A DNA stretch of 64,000 nt from DASYQD01 sp036005845 (GTDB taxonomy: Bacteria > Acidobacteriota > Thermoanaerobaculia > Multivoradales > JAIOJS01), in the NCBI GenBank assembly GCA_036005845.1, contig DASYQD010000025.1, forward strand, positions 1-64,000, read 5' to 3'. Positions 29,808 through 37,935 of this stretch are shown here, one piece after another (positions within the stretch are counted from its first letter, which is position 1; every line of letters starts with the position of its first letter). The notes under the pieces were generated by a model. The model worked only from the letters and a program-made list of their open reading frames with translations, was not told where the DNA came from and did not search any database. A program made the translations under genes and the position numbers.

Positions 29808-30860
29808 TCATGTTCGTGCCGGCATCTCGACTTCGACGGCGACGCCGCGCGAGGGGCCGGAGGCCAGGCGCAGCTGCGCCTCGTCGCCGAAGATGAGCTG
29901 CAGCCGCTCGCGCAGGGTCTGCAGCCCGGTGCCGAGGCCGTTCGCCGACGGGCCGAGTCCGGCGCCGGTGTCGGTGATGCGCACCACGCAGCGCTCGCCG
30001 CGCCGTACGACGTCGATGTCGATGCGGCCGCCTTCCTCGCTCGGATCGATCCCGTGCCGCACGGCGTTCTCGACCAGCGTCAACAGCGTAGTCGGCGGGC
30101 AGCGGACCTCGAGCGCCGAGGGGTCGACATTCATCGCGTACTGCAGGCGATCGGGCATGCGCATGTGCATCAGCTCGAGATAGGGCCGCACGAGCTGCAG
30201 CTCGCGCTCGATCGTGGCGGCCGGCTCGTGCAGCAGCGGCACCGCCGCGCGCAGGTACGCGATGAGGCTGCGCAACACCGTCGATGCCTGCGGCGACCCC
30301 GCGTCGACGAGCGCCTGCACGTTCGCCAGCGTGTTGAAGAGGAAGTGCGGCGCCACCTGCGCCTGCAGCAGGTGCAGCCGCGCGTCGAGCGCCTGCCGCT
30401 CGAGCTCGCTGCGCTCGAGCGCGAAGGCGAGTCCCTGATGGCGGGCGAAGGCTTCCTTCTGCCGGATGATCGCCGCGAACGCCGTCCACGGCCCGACCAG
30501 GATGGCCGTGAACGACAGCACCAACCAGTCGTGATTCTCCAGGAACAGCGGCGACCCACGCGGAGCGTAATAGTGGATCGGGAACGTCGTCAGCGGCATG
30601 AACGCGCCGACCCCGGCGACCTGGAGCACCCAGCGCTGCACCCACCGCGGCAATCGCCGCGGCCACACTTCGAAGAGCACGAACGCAGCGGTCGCCGACA
30701 GGGCGAGGATGGTGGTGAGGAGGAAGAGCGTGAAGAGCGGACCCTTCCACGGGTACACGAGCAGGAAAGCGCAGCCGAGCGAAACGGCCAGCGCGACCGC
30801 AACGCGCCGCGCGGTCCTCGCGATGACGCCGATTGATCTCGGGGCGGTCGGCGGATTCAT
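29808..30860 (-). CDS. LytS-type sensor histidine kinase
   Basis: 350 aa. Four hydrophobic segments in the first 130 residues, then a HisKA-5TM/His_kinase domain with 'LQAQVAPHFLFNTLANVQALV' (phospho-His172) and a HATPase ending 'DTGAGLG...GTGLQTLRERL'. Partner of the LytTR regulator. Its ATG (30860) overlaps the TGA of the AbiEii toxin gene (ATGA at 30857-30860). Its transcription is therefore likely tied to the toxin-antitoxin operon in front of it. Confidence 0.92.
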   Translation of the reverse strand: MNPPTAPRSIGVIARTARRVAVALAVSLGCAFLLVYPWKGPLFTLFLLTTILALSATAAFVLFEVWPRRLPRWVQRWVLQVAGVGAFMPLTTFPIHYYAPRGSPLFLENHDWLVLSFTAILVGPWTAFAAIIRQKEAFARHQGLAFALERSELERQALDARLHLLQAQVAPHFLFNTLANVQALVDAGSPQASTVLRSLIAYLRAAVPLLHEPAATIERELQLVRPYLELMHMRMPDRLQYAMNVDPSALEVRCPPTTLLTLVENAVRHGIDPSEEGGRIDIDVVRRGERCVVRITDTGAGLGPSANGLGTGLQTLRERLQLIFGDEAQLRLASGPSRGVAVEVEMPART

Positions 30861-31762
30861 CGCCAGGGTCCTCCCGCCGGCCAGCTTGCCTGGAATCCCT
30901 GGCCGTCGCGGGCGGCAGCGAAGACCGGCACAATGAAACCGGCGATGCCGCCGATTACCGATTCGAGCTCGCGAGGTGCGGCGGTCAGGCGGTTACGTCG
31001 CAAGAAGCCAGCCCACTGGGCGCGCTTGCCGTCGAGCTCCGCGAAGGCGACTGTCAGCGCGATGGGCGTGTCTTCGGGAAACACAGTGCGGCGGCGCTCG
31101 AACGTGGCGCGCAGCGCGGCGATCAGCCGATCGCCTTCGAAGCTTCCGCGCATGGCAAGGGCGTGGACGTCGAAGAAATCGCGCATGCGACTGTTCCTGC
31201 TGCCCAGCACCACCATCGCGTGGATCTTCTCGGCGATGGCGGTCTCGGGGCGATAGGCACGCAGCCGCGGACGCGGCAAATCGAGCAGGCTCGGGTACTC
31301 GATCCATTCGGGCGGCGGAACGACGGCATCCCCGATCCCCACGTCCACCTGCACTCGGATGCGAGCCGGTCCAAGCCGGGCAAGCAGTGTCACCCGCTGG
31401 CCGCCATATTCGTCCTCCGAGCGTATCGGGACTACCTGAATCGAGCCGACCTCGAAGACGAGGCCATCGGGTTCCACCTCGACCGTGCACACCTCGCCGA
31501 TAGTGCTAGTGAGGGCGCCGGCGTCCGGATCACCATAGGCGAGCAGATCCGCGTCACGCGTCGGCCTGATGGTCTCGCCGAGCCAGACCAGAAGCAGCAA
31601 CGCTCCTTTGAGCACGAACCGCTCCGCGTGACGAGATCGCGAGAGCCGGTACAGCAGACGTTCCGTCGCATAACGCGCGAGGACGAGGTTCGGGTCGACG
31701 CCGATAGCCTGCGCATGGCGCGCGACTCGAGTCTGCACGGAGCGGGCGAGTCCGGAGCTCAT
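30857..31762 (-). CDS. AbiEii/AbiGii-family nucleotidyltransferase toxin
   Basis: 301 aa. Nucleotidyltransferase fold of the AbiEii toxins: 'FVLKGALLLLVW' followed by RPTRDADLL (66-74), the metal-binding DxD motif. The later 'AIAEKIHAMVVLGSRNSRMRDFFDVHAL' holds the conserved Lys and Asp. Type IV toxins of this family modify cellular RNA, acting on free tRNA acceptor ends in characterised members, and give phage resistance by abortive infection. The ATG at 31762 overlaps the antitoxin gene by ATGA. All key residues are present, so it looks functional. Codon use is slightly less GC-rich than neighbours. Confidence 0.9.
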   Translation of the reverse strand: MSSGLARSVQTRVARHAQAIGVDPNLVLARYATERLLYRLSRSRHAERFVLKGALLLLVWLGETIRPTRDADLLAYGDPDAGALTSTIGEVCTVEVEPDGLVFEVGSIQVVPIRSEDEYGGQRVTLLARLGPARIRVQVDVGIGDAVVPPPEWIEYPSLLDLPRPRLRAYRPETAIAEKIHAMVVLGSRNSRMRDFFDVHALAMRGSFEGDRLIAALRATFERRRTVFPEDTPIALTVAFAELDGKRAQWAGFLRRNRLTAAPRELESVIGGIAGFIVPVFAAARDGQGFQASWPAGGPWR

Positions 31763-32364
31763 GCCACCACCGCTTCGACGTAGGGTGCGATGACGCGGCT
31801 GACGCGGCAAACCCGCGCCGCGCGGTCGAGCGCGTCCATCGTGAACTGCCGCTCCCGCCACGACTCGCGCAGCGCTTCGATCGCGACGTCGAGGCCGACC
31901 TTGCTCCGATGCTTGAAGAGGTCGGCCACTGTTTTGGCGACGCCGTAGACACGGACCGGTTGCCCCTCGACCTGATGGGTCTCGATCCCTTCGGTAAACG
32001 CGCTGCCGCTCATACGGATCACTCTGAGCGGCGGGTTCTGGACCGAAGGCTGTCTGGCGCCCCGTCCGATCGCGATCCACACTTCGGCAGGCAACTGCGT
32101 GCCGACGCCGTGGAACGCGAGGGCGGACAGCAGGCAGATCACGCCCCGCGGCGCGGCTCGCGCGGCGATGACGAGGCCGTGGTGCTCGGTGATCGACCGA
32201 CCGGCGAGTCGGTACTGACCCCGCGCGATGCGGTCGAGAACGCCGCCGGCCACGAGGCGGGTCAGATGTTGACTGTGGATACCTGCGCCGGTGACCTCGG
32301 CAGCCGTGATGACAGGCCGCCGCTTCGCGAGGGCCAGGACACGGGCGCTCTGGGATTGCGCCAC
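31759..32364 (-). CDS. AbiEi-family antitoxin/transcriptional repressor
   Basis: 201 aa from the GTG at 32364. An N-terminal winged helix (RRPVITAAEVTGAGIHSQHLTRLVAGGVLDRIARGQYRL) is followed by the AbiEi C-terminal antitoxin domain. These proteins neutralise the AbiEii toxin and repress their own promoter. A longer start at 32382 (GTG) is possible, but it overlaps a good -10 element, so translation from 32364, at or next to the predicted transcription start (leaderless), is preferred. ATGA overlap with the toxin. Confidence 0.85.
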   Translation of the reverse strand: MAQSQSARVLALAKRRPVITAAEVTGAGIHSQHLTRLVAGGVLDRIARGQYRLAGRSITEHHGLVIAARAAPRGVICLLSALAFHGVGTQLPAEVWIAIGRGARQPSVQNPPLRVIRMSGSAFTEGIETHQVEGQPVRVYGVAKTVADLFKHRSKVGLDVAIEALRESWRERQFTMDALDRAARVCRVSRVIAPYVEAVVA

Positions 32365-32410
32365 GTGTGAAAGTGTATGCACTTGTCATTTTCTGTCAAC
32401 GGTTTCACAC
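32362..32410 (-). promoter_or_regulatory. abiE promoter flanked by an 8-bp inverted repeat operator
   Basis: On the minus strand TTGACA (32394-32399) and TACACT (32372-32377) are 16 bp apart, a near-consensus promoter. The 8-bp arms GTGTGAAA (32365-32372) and TTTCACAC (32403-32410) form an inverted repeat enclosing it. Known AbiEi antitoxins bind inverted repeats over their own promoter, so this is the expected operator layout. Transcription would begin at about 32364-32365, right at the chosen GTG. Confidence 0.7.
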
Positions 32411-32500
32411 ACGAAGTGGCAGGTCGACTTAGGCCTGCGACACACGCAATCGCGGTCGAGCGCCCGCCGCTCGAGCTCACTGGGTCATCGCGGGCGGCCG

Positions 32501-34306
32501 CTACGTGAGCGTGGGCTGCAGCTTGGCTTCGAGCTCCGCCCAGCGCGCGTAAAGGCGCTCGACCTCGGCGCGCGCCGCCGCGGCGGCCTTCGCCCGCTCC
32601 TGCAGCGCGGCGGCATCGGTGGCCACCGCCGGATCGGCGAGGGCGGCATCGGCCGCGCCGAGCCGCTCCTCGGCGGCGAGCACCGCCGCCTCCATGCCAT
32701 CCCACTCCTGCTGCTCGCGGTAGGAGAGCTTCTTCGCTTTCGGCTTCGGAGGCAGCGCGGCGGCGGGTGCCGCCTTCTCGCGCGGCCGCTGCCCCTGCCG
32801 CCGCTCCAGCCACTGCGCGACGTCGGCGAAGCGCTCGGCGCCGCCCTCGCCGTCGAGCGCCAGGATGCCGTTGGACACGCGATCGAGCAGCAGGCGGTCG
32901 TGCGTGACGAGCACGATCGCCCCTTCGTGCTCGAGCAGCGACTCCTCGAGCACGTCGAGCGTGGGGATGTCGAGGTCGTTGGTCGGCTCGTCGAGCACCA
33001 GCAGGTCGGCGGGCCGCAGCATCAGCCGGGCGATGGCGATGCGGGCGCGCTCGCCGCCGGAGAGCCGGCTCACCGGCGTGCGCAGCTGCTCGGCGCGGAA
33101 GAGGAAGCGCGCCGCCCACGAGGCGACGTGCAGCGACCGCCCGCGATAGTCGACGTGATCGCCTTCCGGCGCCAGCGCCCGCGCCAGCGTGCTCTCGGGA
33201 TCTACCGACTCGCGGTTCTGGTCGAAGTACACCACCTGCAGCCACTCCGCCTGCCGGATGGTGCCCTCGTCCGGCGTCAGCTCGCCGACGATCGTGCGCA
33301 GCAGCGTCGTCTTGCCCGAGCCGTTGGGGCCGAGGATGCCGAGGCGCGAGCCGGCGACCAGCTCGAGGTCGAGGCCGGTGAAGATCGTGCGGTCGCCGAA
33401 ACGCTTGGCGAGCCCCTCGCCCTTCCACAGCCGCTTGGTGCGGCGGCCGGAGGCGGTGAAGTCGATGCCGGCGCTGGCGGTGACGGCCGCGCGCTCGCGC
33501 GCCTCGGAGAGCTCGGCGATCAGCGACTGCGCGGCGTCGACGCGAGCCTTGGCCTTGGTGGTGCGGGCCTTGGGGCCGCGGCGCAGCCACTCCACCTCCC
33601 GCCGCACCAGATTGGCCAGCGTCTCGCGGTAGACGGCGTCGCTGCGCAGCCGCTCGTCGCGCGCCTCGAGGAAGTCGGCATACGAGCCGTCGACGGCGAA
33701 CAGCCCCTCCGGATAGCGCCGGTCGAGCTCGAGCATGCGGCGCGCGAGGCGGTCGAGGAAGTAGCGGTCGTGGCTCACCACCACGAACGCCTTCGGCGCC
33801 GTCCGCAGCAACTCCTCGAGCCAGACGATCCCCTCGAGATCGAGATGGTTGGTGGGCTCGTCGAGCAACAGCACATCGGGCGCCGCCGCCAGCTCGCGGG
33901 CGATGGCGAGACGCTTGCGCCAGCCGCCGGAGAGCGTCTCGGTGCGCTGGCGGCGATCGTCGAAGCCGGCGCTGCCGAGGGCGACGGAGACCAGCCGCGC
34001 CCGCTCGCCCTCTTCTCCCAAGACGAGCGCCTCGACCACGACGTCTTCCACAGTCTTCCCCGGTGCGAACACCGGGTCCTGCGGCACGTAGCCGATCCGC
34101 GTCCCCTTACGGGACACGCGTTCGCCAGCATCGGACTCTTCAGTGCCGGCGATGATGCGAAGAAGCGTGGATTTGCCCGACCCGTTGGGACCCACCAAGC
34201 CGACGTGATCGCCGGCGGCGAGCGTGAAGCTCAGGCCTTCGAAGACAGCTCGACCGCCGAAGGACTTGGCGACGTCGCGGAGGGTGATGAGCGGGGCGGG
34301 CGGCAT
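32501..34306 (-). CDS. uup: ABC-F ATPase, Uup type
   Basis: 601 aa. Two ATP-binding cassettes in one chain without membrane segments: Walker A GPNGSGKST near 39-47 and again near 330, signatures LSGGWRKR and LSGGERAR, and Walker B LLLDEPTNHLDL and LVLDEPTNDLDI. A C-terminal basic/coiled-coil extension ('KLSYREQQEW...') is diagnostic of Uup. ABC-F proteins act on the ribosome or, for Uup, on branched DNA and ribosome assembly. The length fits the family. The C-terminal domain argues for Uup rather than EttA. Confidence 0.9.
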   Translation of the reverse strand: MPPAPLITLRDVAKSFGGRAVFEGLSFTLAAGDHVGLVGPNGSGKSTLLRIIAGTEESDAGERVSRKGTRIGYVPQDPVFAPGKTVEDVVVEALVLGEEGERARLVSVALGSAGFDDRRQRTETLSGGWRKRLAIARELAAAPDVLLLDEPTNHLDLEGIVWLEELLRTAPKAFVVVSHDRYFLDRLARRMLELDRRYPEGLFAVDGSYADFLEARDERLRSDAVYRETLANLVRREVEWLRRGPKARTTKAKARVDAAQSLIAELSEARERAAVTASAGIDFTASGRRTKRLWKGEGLAKRFGDRTIFTGLDLELVAGSRLGILGPNGSGKTTLLRTIVGELTPDEGTIRQAEWLQVVYFDQNRESVDPESTLARALAPEGDHVDYRGRSLHVASWAARFLFRAEQLRTPVSRLSGGERARIAIARLMLRPADLLVLDEPTNDLDIPTLDVLEESLLEHEGAIVLVTHDRLLLDRVSNGILALDGEGGAERFADVAQWLERRQGQRPREKAAPAAALPPKPKAKKLSYREQQEWDGMEAAVLAAEERLGAADAALADPAVATDAAALQERAKAAAAARAEVERLYARWAELEAKLQPTLT

Positions 34307-34339
34307 GGAAGCCCGGCGGCAGGGCCGGGGAGTGTCAGT

Positions 34340-35782
34340 TCAGGCGAGCTTGCCCGGAGGCATGGTCGCTGGTTTTCGCGCTGGCGGCGCCACCACCGCC
34401 GAGAAGGTTCTGCGCAGGATGCTGGGTGGAAGGAAAGTCCAGTAGCGTGCGGACCTGTGCTGTCCGAAGCTCACACGGGTCTGTTCGAAGATGGCGGGCA
34501 GCAGAGGTATGGCGCGCAACCAACCGATTCCCGGGAAGTACATCGCGACCCAGAGGAGCACTTGTGTGACCACCCGGCGCCACAAACTCAGGCGGGCCAC
34601 CGGCTTCGCCGGCGCCAGGCCACCGATGGCGACGGTCGCCGGTCGGGCGGTCCACAATCCGAGCAGAGCCAGCAGGTCTGAAGTGTCGAACGGGCCCTGG
34701 CCCACGAAGTCCTCGACGACCAGGTGGTCCGCGGCTTCGAGGTGACGCGCCGGCACGACGTGCACGGTGAACGGCCACGGCGGCAGTACGGTCACGGCAT
34801 CGGTGCCGTGCACGAAACGGGTCGTCACCTGAACGAGGGAGCGTGCGCCCGCGGCGTCCGGCGCCGCGGGAGTGCTCGCGTACAGGCGGCGGAACATCCG
34901 GCCACCCACTCGTGGCGAACCGATGGTGACCACGCGGGCGACCGGATACCCCGCGACCGCCAGATCGACCGCGGCCAACGTCGCCAGCGCGCCCCCGAGC
35001 GAATGTCCTCCCAGATGCACGATCGGCTTCGATCCCAACTCGCGAGTGGCCTGCGCCAACCAGGACTCCACGTGCTTGCGCACTTCACCCCAGGTCTTCT
35101 CGAAGCCGCGGTGCCGAAGCGGCAGCGACTCGCCCGGCCAAGACATCGCATTGCGCCGCCAATCCAGCCAGGTCGCAGATCCGCGGAAGGCGATGTAGGC
35201 GCGCACCCCGTGCCGGAAAGCCAGCACGCGCGGCGGGCGGTTGCGCCAATCGCGTCCGATTTCCGCATCGGTCACCACCACTCCTCCCAGATCTCTACGC
35301 AGATACTCGGCGAGCTGCGCACGCGCCCTCGCCAGGCTGGCAGACTCCTCCGCCAATCCCTCGGGCTCGGCGGCGATACCGATGTCGACCGTCGTGCGCA
35401 GTTGCTGGAGCAACCAGTCGGGTCTCTCCGGCTGGGCTCGCCGGGTGTGGTCGAGCTTCAGTGCTGCGGCGAAGGCCCGCACGCGTGACTGGCCCGCCAG
35501 CCATGCGAAGTCGGGGCCCCGATCGCAAACCGCATCGATCGCCGCCGGTTCTACGCCCAGCTTCGAAAACACTTCCCGGATGGTGGCGAGCGGGCTGTAG
35601 ACGAGCACGCTGAGATCGACCAGCGCCACCGCCGCCTCGTCGATCGTGGAGTCCCCGGCGAAGGTAATTTCCCCCGAGAACGCCAATGGATCCGTGTGCT
35701 CGGGAGCGGCGGGCGTGGCCGGCGCGGCTGCTCCCGAAAGCGAGCGCGGCGGCGAGAAGGGCGGCGCGACCGAGATCTTCAT
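34340..35782 (-). CDS. Class 3 lipase-family protein
   Basis: 480 aa. A central lipase_3 domain contains 'RAYIAFRGSATWLDWRRN' (oxyanion region) and the nucleophile elbow GGHSLGGALA with Ser261. It is followed by 'VVTIGSPRVGG' and 'RFVHGTDAVTVLPP', whose Asp and later His complete the triad. A C-terminal hydrophobic segment (VVTQVLLWVAMYFPGIGWL) may bind a membrane. No typical signal peptide at the N-terminus. Probably acts on acylglycerols or phospholipids; the substrate is unknown. Confidence 0.85.
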   Translation of the reverse strand: MKISVAPPFSPPRSLSGAAAPATPAAPEHTDPLAFSGEITFAGDSTIDEAAVALVDLSVLVYSPLATIREVFSKLGVEPAAIDAVCDRGPDFAWLAGQSRVRAFAAALKLDHTRRAQPERPDWLLQQLRTTVDIGIAAEPEGLAEESASLARARAQLAEYLRRDLGGVVVTDAEIGRDWRNRPPRVLAFRHGVRAYIAFRGSATWLDWRRNAMSWPGESLPLRHRGFEKTWGEVRKHVESWLAQATRELGSKPIVHLGGHSLGGALATLAAVDLAVAGYPVARVVTIGSPRVGGRMFRRLYASTPAAPDAAGARSLVQVTTRFVHGTDAVTVLPPWPFTVHVVPARHLEAADHLVVEDFVGQGPFDTSDLLALLGLWTARPATVAIGGLAPAKPVARLSLWRRVVTQVLLWVAMYFPGIGWLRAIPLLPAIFEQTRVSFGQHRSARYWTFLPPSILRRTFSAVVAPPARKPATMPPGKLA

Positions 35783-35833
35783 GCGGTTTCGGCGAGGGCA
35801 GCCGGCGCGGCGCTGGGCGTCGGCCTCGCCTCG

Positions 35834-36658
35834 TCAGCGCCGCCCGAACGGATGCTCGAAGCTGAGGTAGAGCAGCACCGACCGCGAGCCCTCGCCTGAT
35901 CCGATCTCCATCGGGAACGAGAGCCCAGGCACGATCTGCAGACCTGACGGCTCGTCGATGGCGAAGCGCAGGCCGGGGTTGATGAAGAGACTTTCGATCG
36001 TCGGGGCGAGCCCTGGGCCGCCCACTTCGTCGGCGCGCTCCCAGAGCGCCTCGAGCATGAGGTTGAGCTTCGGCCGCAGCAGCCAGACGAAGCTCTGCGC
36101 GGCGAAGATGCTCTCGAGGTCGGCCTTGTCGCCGGCGAGGTTGTGGGCGCGGTGCACGCGGGTGGCGCCGGCGTTGGTGTGCGACACCAGGTGGTCGCTC
36201 AGCACGAGCGAGGCCGCCCAGGCGACCTCGAGCCCGCCGCCGCCGGTGTTGGGGACGCGTTCGGTGTCGCCGGTGGGCACGATCAGCGACACGCGCGGGG
36301 TGAGCGAAAAACGCGCGTCGCTGCCGCCGACGAGCTGCAGGCGCCAGTGGAGCAGCACGTCGCCGACGCCGGTGCGGCCATCGAAGCGCGCCGCGGGGAT
36401 CGTGTAGCTGAGCTGGTTCTTGCCGCTGCGGAGCGGCCACTCCTGCGTGAACGTAAAGTCCCAGTCGCTGCCGCCGTCGCGCGGCAGCTCCAGCACGTTG
36501 ATGTGCTGCACGACGCCCGGCGCCTGGTTGTACGCCTCCTCGACGAGGAAGCTGTTGTCCTGGATCGGGGCCTGGTCTTGGTCTTGGGCGCGCGCGCCGG
36601 CGATCGGCGCCACCGCCAGAGCAACCACGAGCGCCGGCAGGAATCGCTTCTCGCGCAC
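35834..36658 (-). CDS. Outer-membrane beta-barrel protein, MetA-pathway/transporter type
   Basis: 274 aa. Signal peptide (FLPALVVALAVAPIAGARAQ) followed by alternating amphipathic strands and a terminal aromatic-free FGRR end. Motifs such as 'GVGDVLLHWRLQL', 'RVSLIVPTGD' and 'LEVAWAASLVLSDHL' match the family of putative outer-membrane 'transporter' proteins (PF13557-like) that occur beside efflux and degradation genes. The start is GTG at 36658. Same general fold as the two barrels at 52531-53553 and 54050-54958 in the metal island. Confidence 0.65.
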   Translation of the reverse strand: MREKRFLPALVVALAVAPIAGARAQDQDQAPIQDNSFLVEEAYNQAPGVVQHINVLELPRDGGSDWDFTFTQEWPLRSGKNQLSYTIPAARFDGRTGVGDVLLHWRLQLVGGSDARFSLTPRVSLIVPTGDTERVPNTGGGGLEVAWAASLVLSDHLVSHTNAGATRVHRAHNLAGDKADLESIFAAQSFVWLLRPKLNLMLEALWERADEVGGPGLAPTIESLFINPGLRFAIDEPSGLQIVPGLSFPMEIGSGEGSRSVLLYLSFEHPFGRR

Positions 36659-36676
36659 GGCCTCACTCTAACCGCG

Positions 36677-37414
36677 TTACGGCGACGCCATCGCCCTCCC
36701 CTCTCGCGCCCGCCACCGCTCGACGTCCACGCCCTTGATCAGCAACCACAGGCAGACCGAGCCCTCCCCCACCAGCGCCGGCAGCAGGATGGCCGGCCCG
36801 AGCTGGTTCGCCAATCTCGGAGCGAGGATCTGGGCGAGCGTGTTGAGGAGGTAGCCCACTCCCGCGATCTGCATCAGCACGCCGATCGTCCGCGGCAGGT
36901 AGCCCGAGCGGAAGATCAGGTAGCCGGTGAGCAGGCAGTAGCAGCCGAAGAAGAGCAGGCTCATGTTGAAACCGTGCGCGTGCGATCGCACCTGCAGGCT
37001 GCTCAGCGCGGCGAGCTGTTGGGGGTTGAACGCCTTCGCGTACATCGAGCTGCCGATGGGCACCAGCGCGTCCCAGAGGTGGAGCGCGAACGCGGCCTCG
37101 AGGGTCAGGTTGACGACGTTGAAGAGCAGCGCCAGCAGCGCGAGGTCGCAGCTGACCGGCCGCAGCAGGACGAAGAGGATCAGGCCCATGACGATCGAGC
37201 AGATGAGCAGGAAGAGCTCGCTGACGATGCCCCAGCGCCACAGCGCCTCGTGAGCGCGCAGGCTGACTGCCGTCGCGGCCGCGTCGCCCCAGATGACGAT
37301 GCCGTCGCGGATCCACAGCTCGCCGGCGGTGCCGATGAGGATGATGACGAGGTAGAGCAGCCCGCAGATCCGGGCCAGCCGGCGCGGCGAGGCGGCGATG
37401 TCGAGCTCTTGCAC
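36677..37414 (-). CDS. DUF4386-type membrane protein
   Basis: 245 aa. The GTG at 37414 with GGGAGG upstream is preferred over an in-frame start at 37495. About six hydrophobic segments. The opening 'SPRRLARICGLLYLVIILIGTAGELWIRD' and 'GFNMSLLFFGCYCLLTGYLIFRSGYLPRTIGVLMQIAGVGYL' are strongly typical of DUF4386. Function unknown. Lies 18 bp upstream of the outer-membrane protein gene, so probably co-transcribed with it. Confidence 0.88.
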   Translation of the reverse strand: MQELDIAASPRRLARICGLLYLVIILIGTAGELWIRDGIVIWGDAAATAVSLRAHEALWRWGIVSELFLLICSIVMGLILFVLLRPVSCDLALLALLFNVVNLTLEAAFALHLWDALVPIGSSMYAKAFNPQQLAALSSLQVRSHAHGFNMSLLFFGCYCLLTGYLIFRSGYLPRTIGVLMQIAGVGYLLNTLAQILAPRLANQLGPAILLPALVGEGSVCLWLLIKGVDVERWRAREGRAMASP

Positions 37415-37528
37415 GGTTCCTCCCTTTCGCACCAACCTAATGTCGGCACGCGCGGGTGAATGAGGAAGCGCGACGAAGCGCGGTTTGGCGCGCACGAAAG
37501 GCGGTCTGGCCGCGCTGGCCTACATACC

Positions 37529-37580
37529 TTGACAATCTGGGTAACCAGGATCCATGCTCTGCCCATGCCTAGACAATCTG
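37529..37580 (+). promoter_or_regulatory. Possible PadR control region with a direct repeat
   Basis: TTGACA at 37529-37534 looks like a -35 element. The nonamer GACAATCTG occurs at 37531-37539 and again at 37572-37580, the second copy inside the start of the PadR gene; both are followed by a G-rich/AACC segment. No convincing -10 element is seen. The spacing of 41 bp is about four helical turns, compatible with a dimer-binding site for self-regulation. Confidence 0.35.
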
Positions 37581-37927
37581 AGCAAACCAACCGCAGCCGC
37601 ACCCGCCCCGATCACCTGCACGGCACCCTCGACGCTCTCGTCCTGAAGACGCTGTCGTGGGGTCCGCGCCACGGCTACGCCATCGCCCGCTGGCTCGAGC
37701 AGACCACCGACGACGCGCTGCGCATCGAGGAGGGCTCGCTCTACCCCGCCCTCTACCGGCTCGAGAAGCGCGATTGGATCGAGGCCGAGTGGGGGATGTC
37801 CGAGCTCGGGCGGCGCGCCAAGTTCTACCGCCTCACACGCCGCGGCCGCGCCGAGTTGCAGCGCGAGGCCGACGAGTGGCAGCGCTTCGCCGCCGCGGTG
37901 TCGCGCGTGCTGTTGGCCGAGGCCTGA
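37565..37927 (+). CDS. PadR-family transcriptional regulator
   Basis: 120 aa. Winged helix with the PadR signature 'GTLDALVLKTLSWGPRHGYAIARWLEQ', 'IEEGSLYPALYRLEKRDWIEAEW' and 'RRAKFYRLTRRGRAELQREADEW'. The ATG at 37565 gives a normal-length protein. In Acidobacteria such regulators precede very large orphan permeases, exactly as here, with the permease start 9 bp downstream of the PadR stop. It probably represses the pair in response to a small molecule. Confidence 0.9.
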   Translation: MPRQSEQTNRSRTRPDHLHGTLDALVLKTLSWGPRHGYAIARWLEQTTDDALRIEEGSLYPALYRLEKRDWIEAEWGMSELGRRAKFYRLTRRGRAELQREADEWQRFAAAVSRVLLAEA

Positions 37928-37935
37928 GGCGCGCG

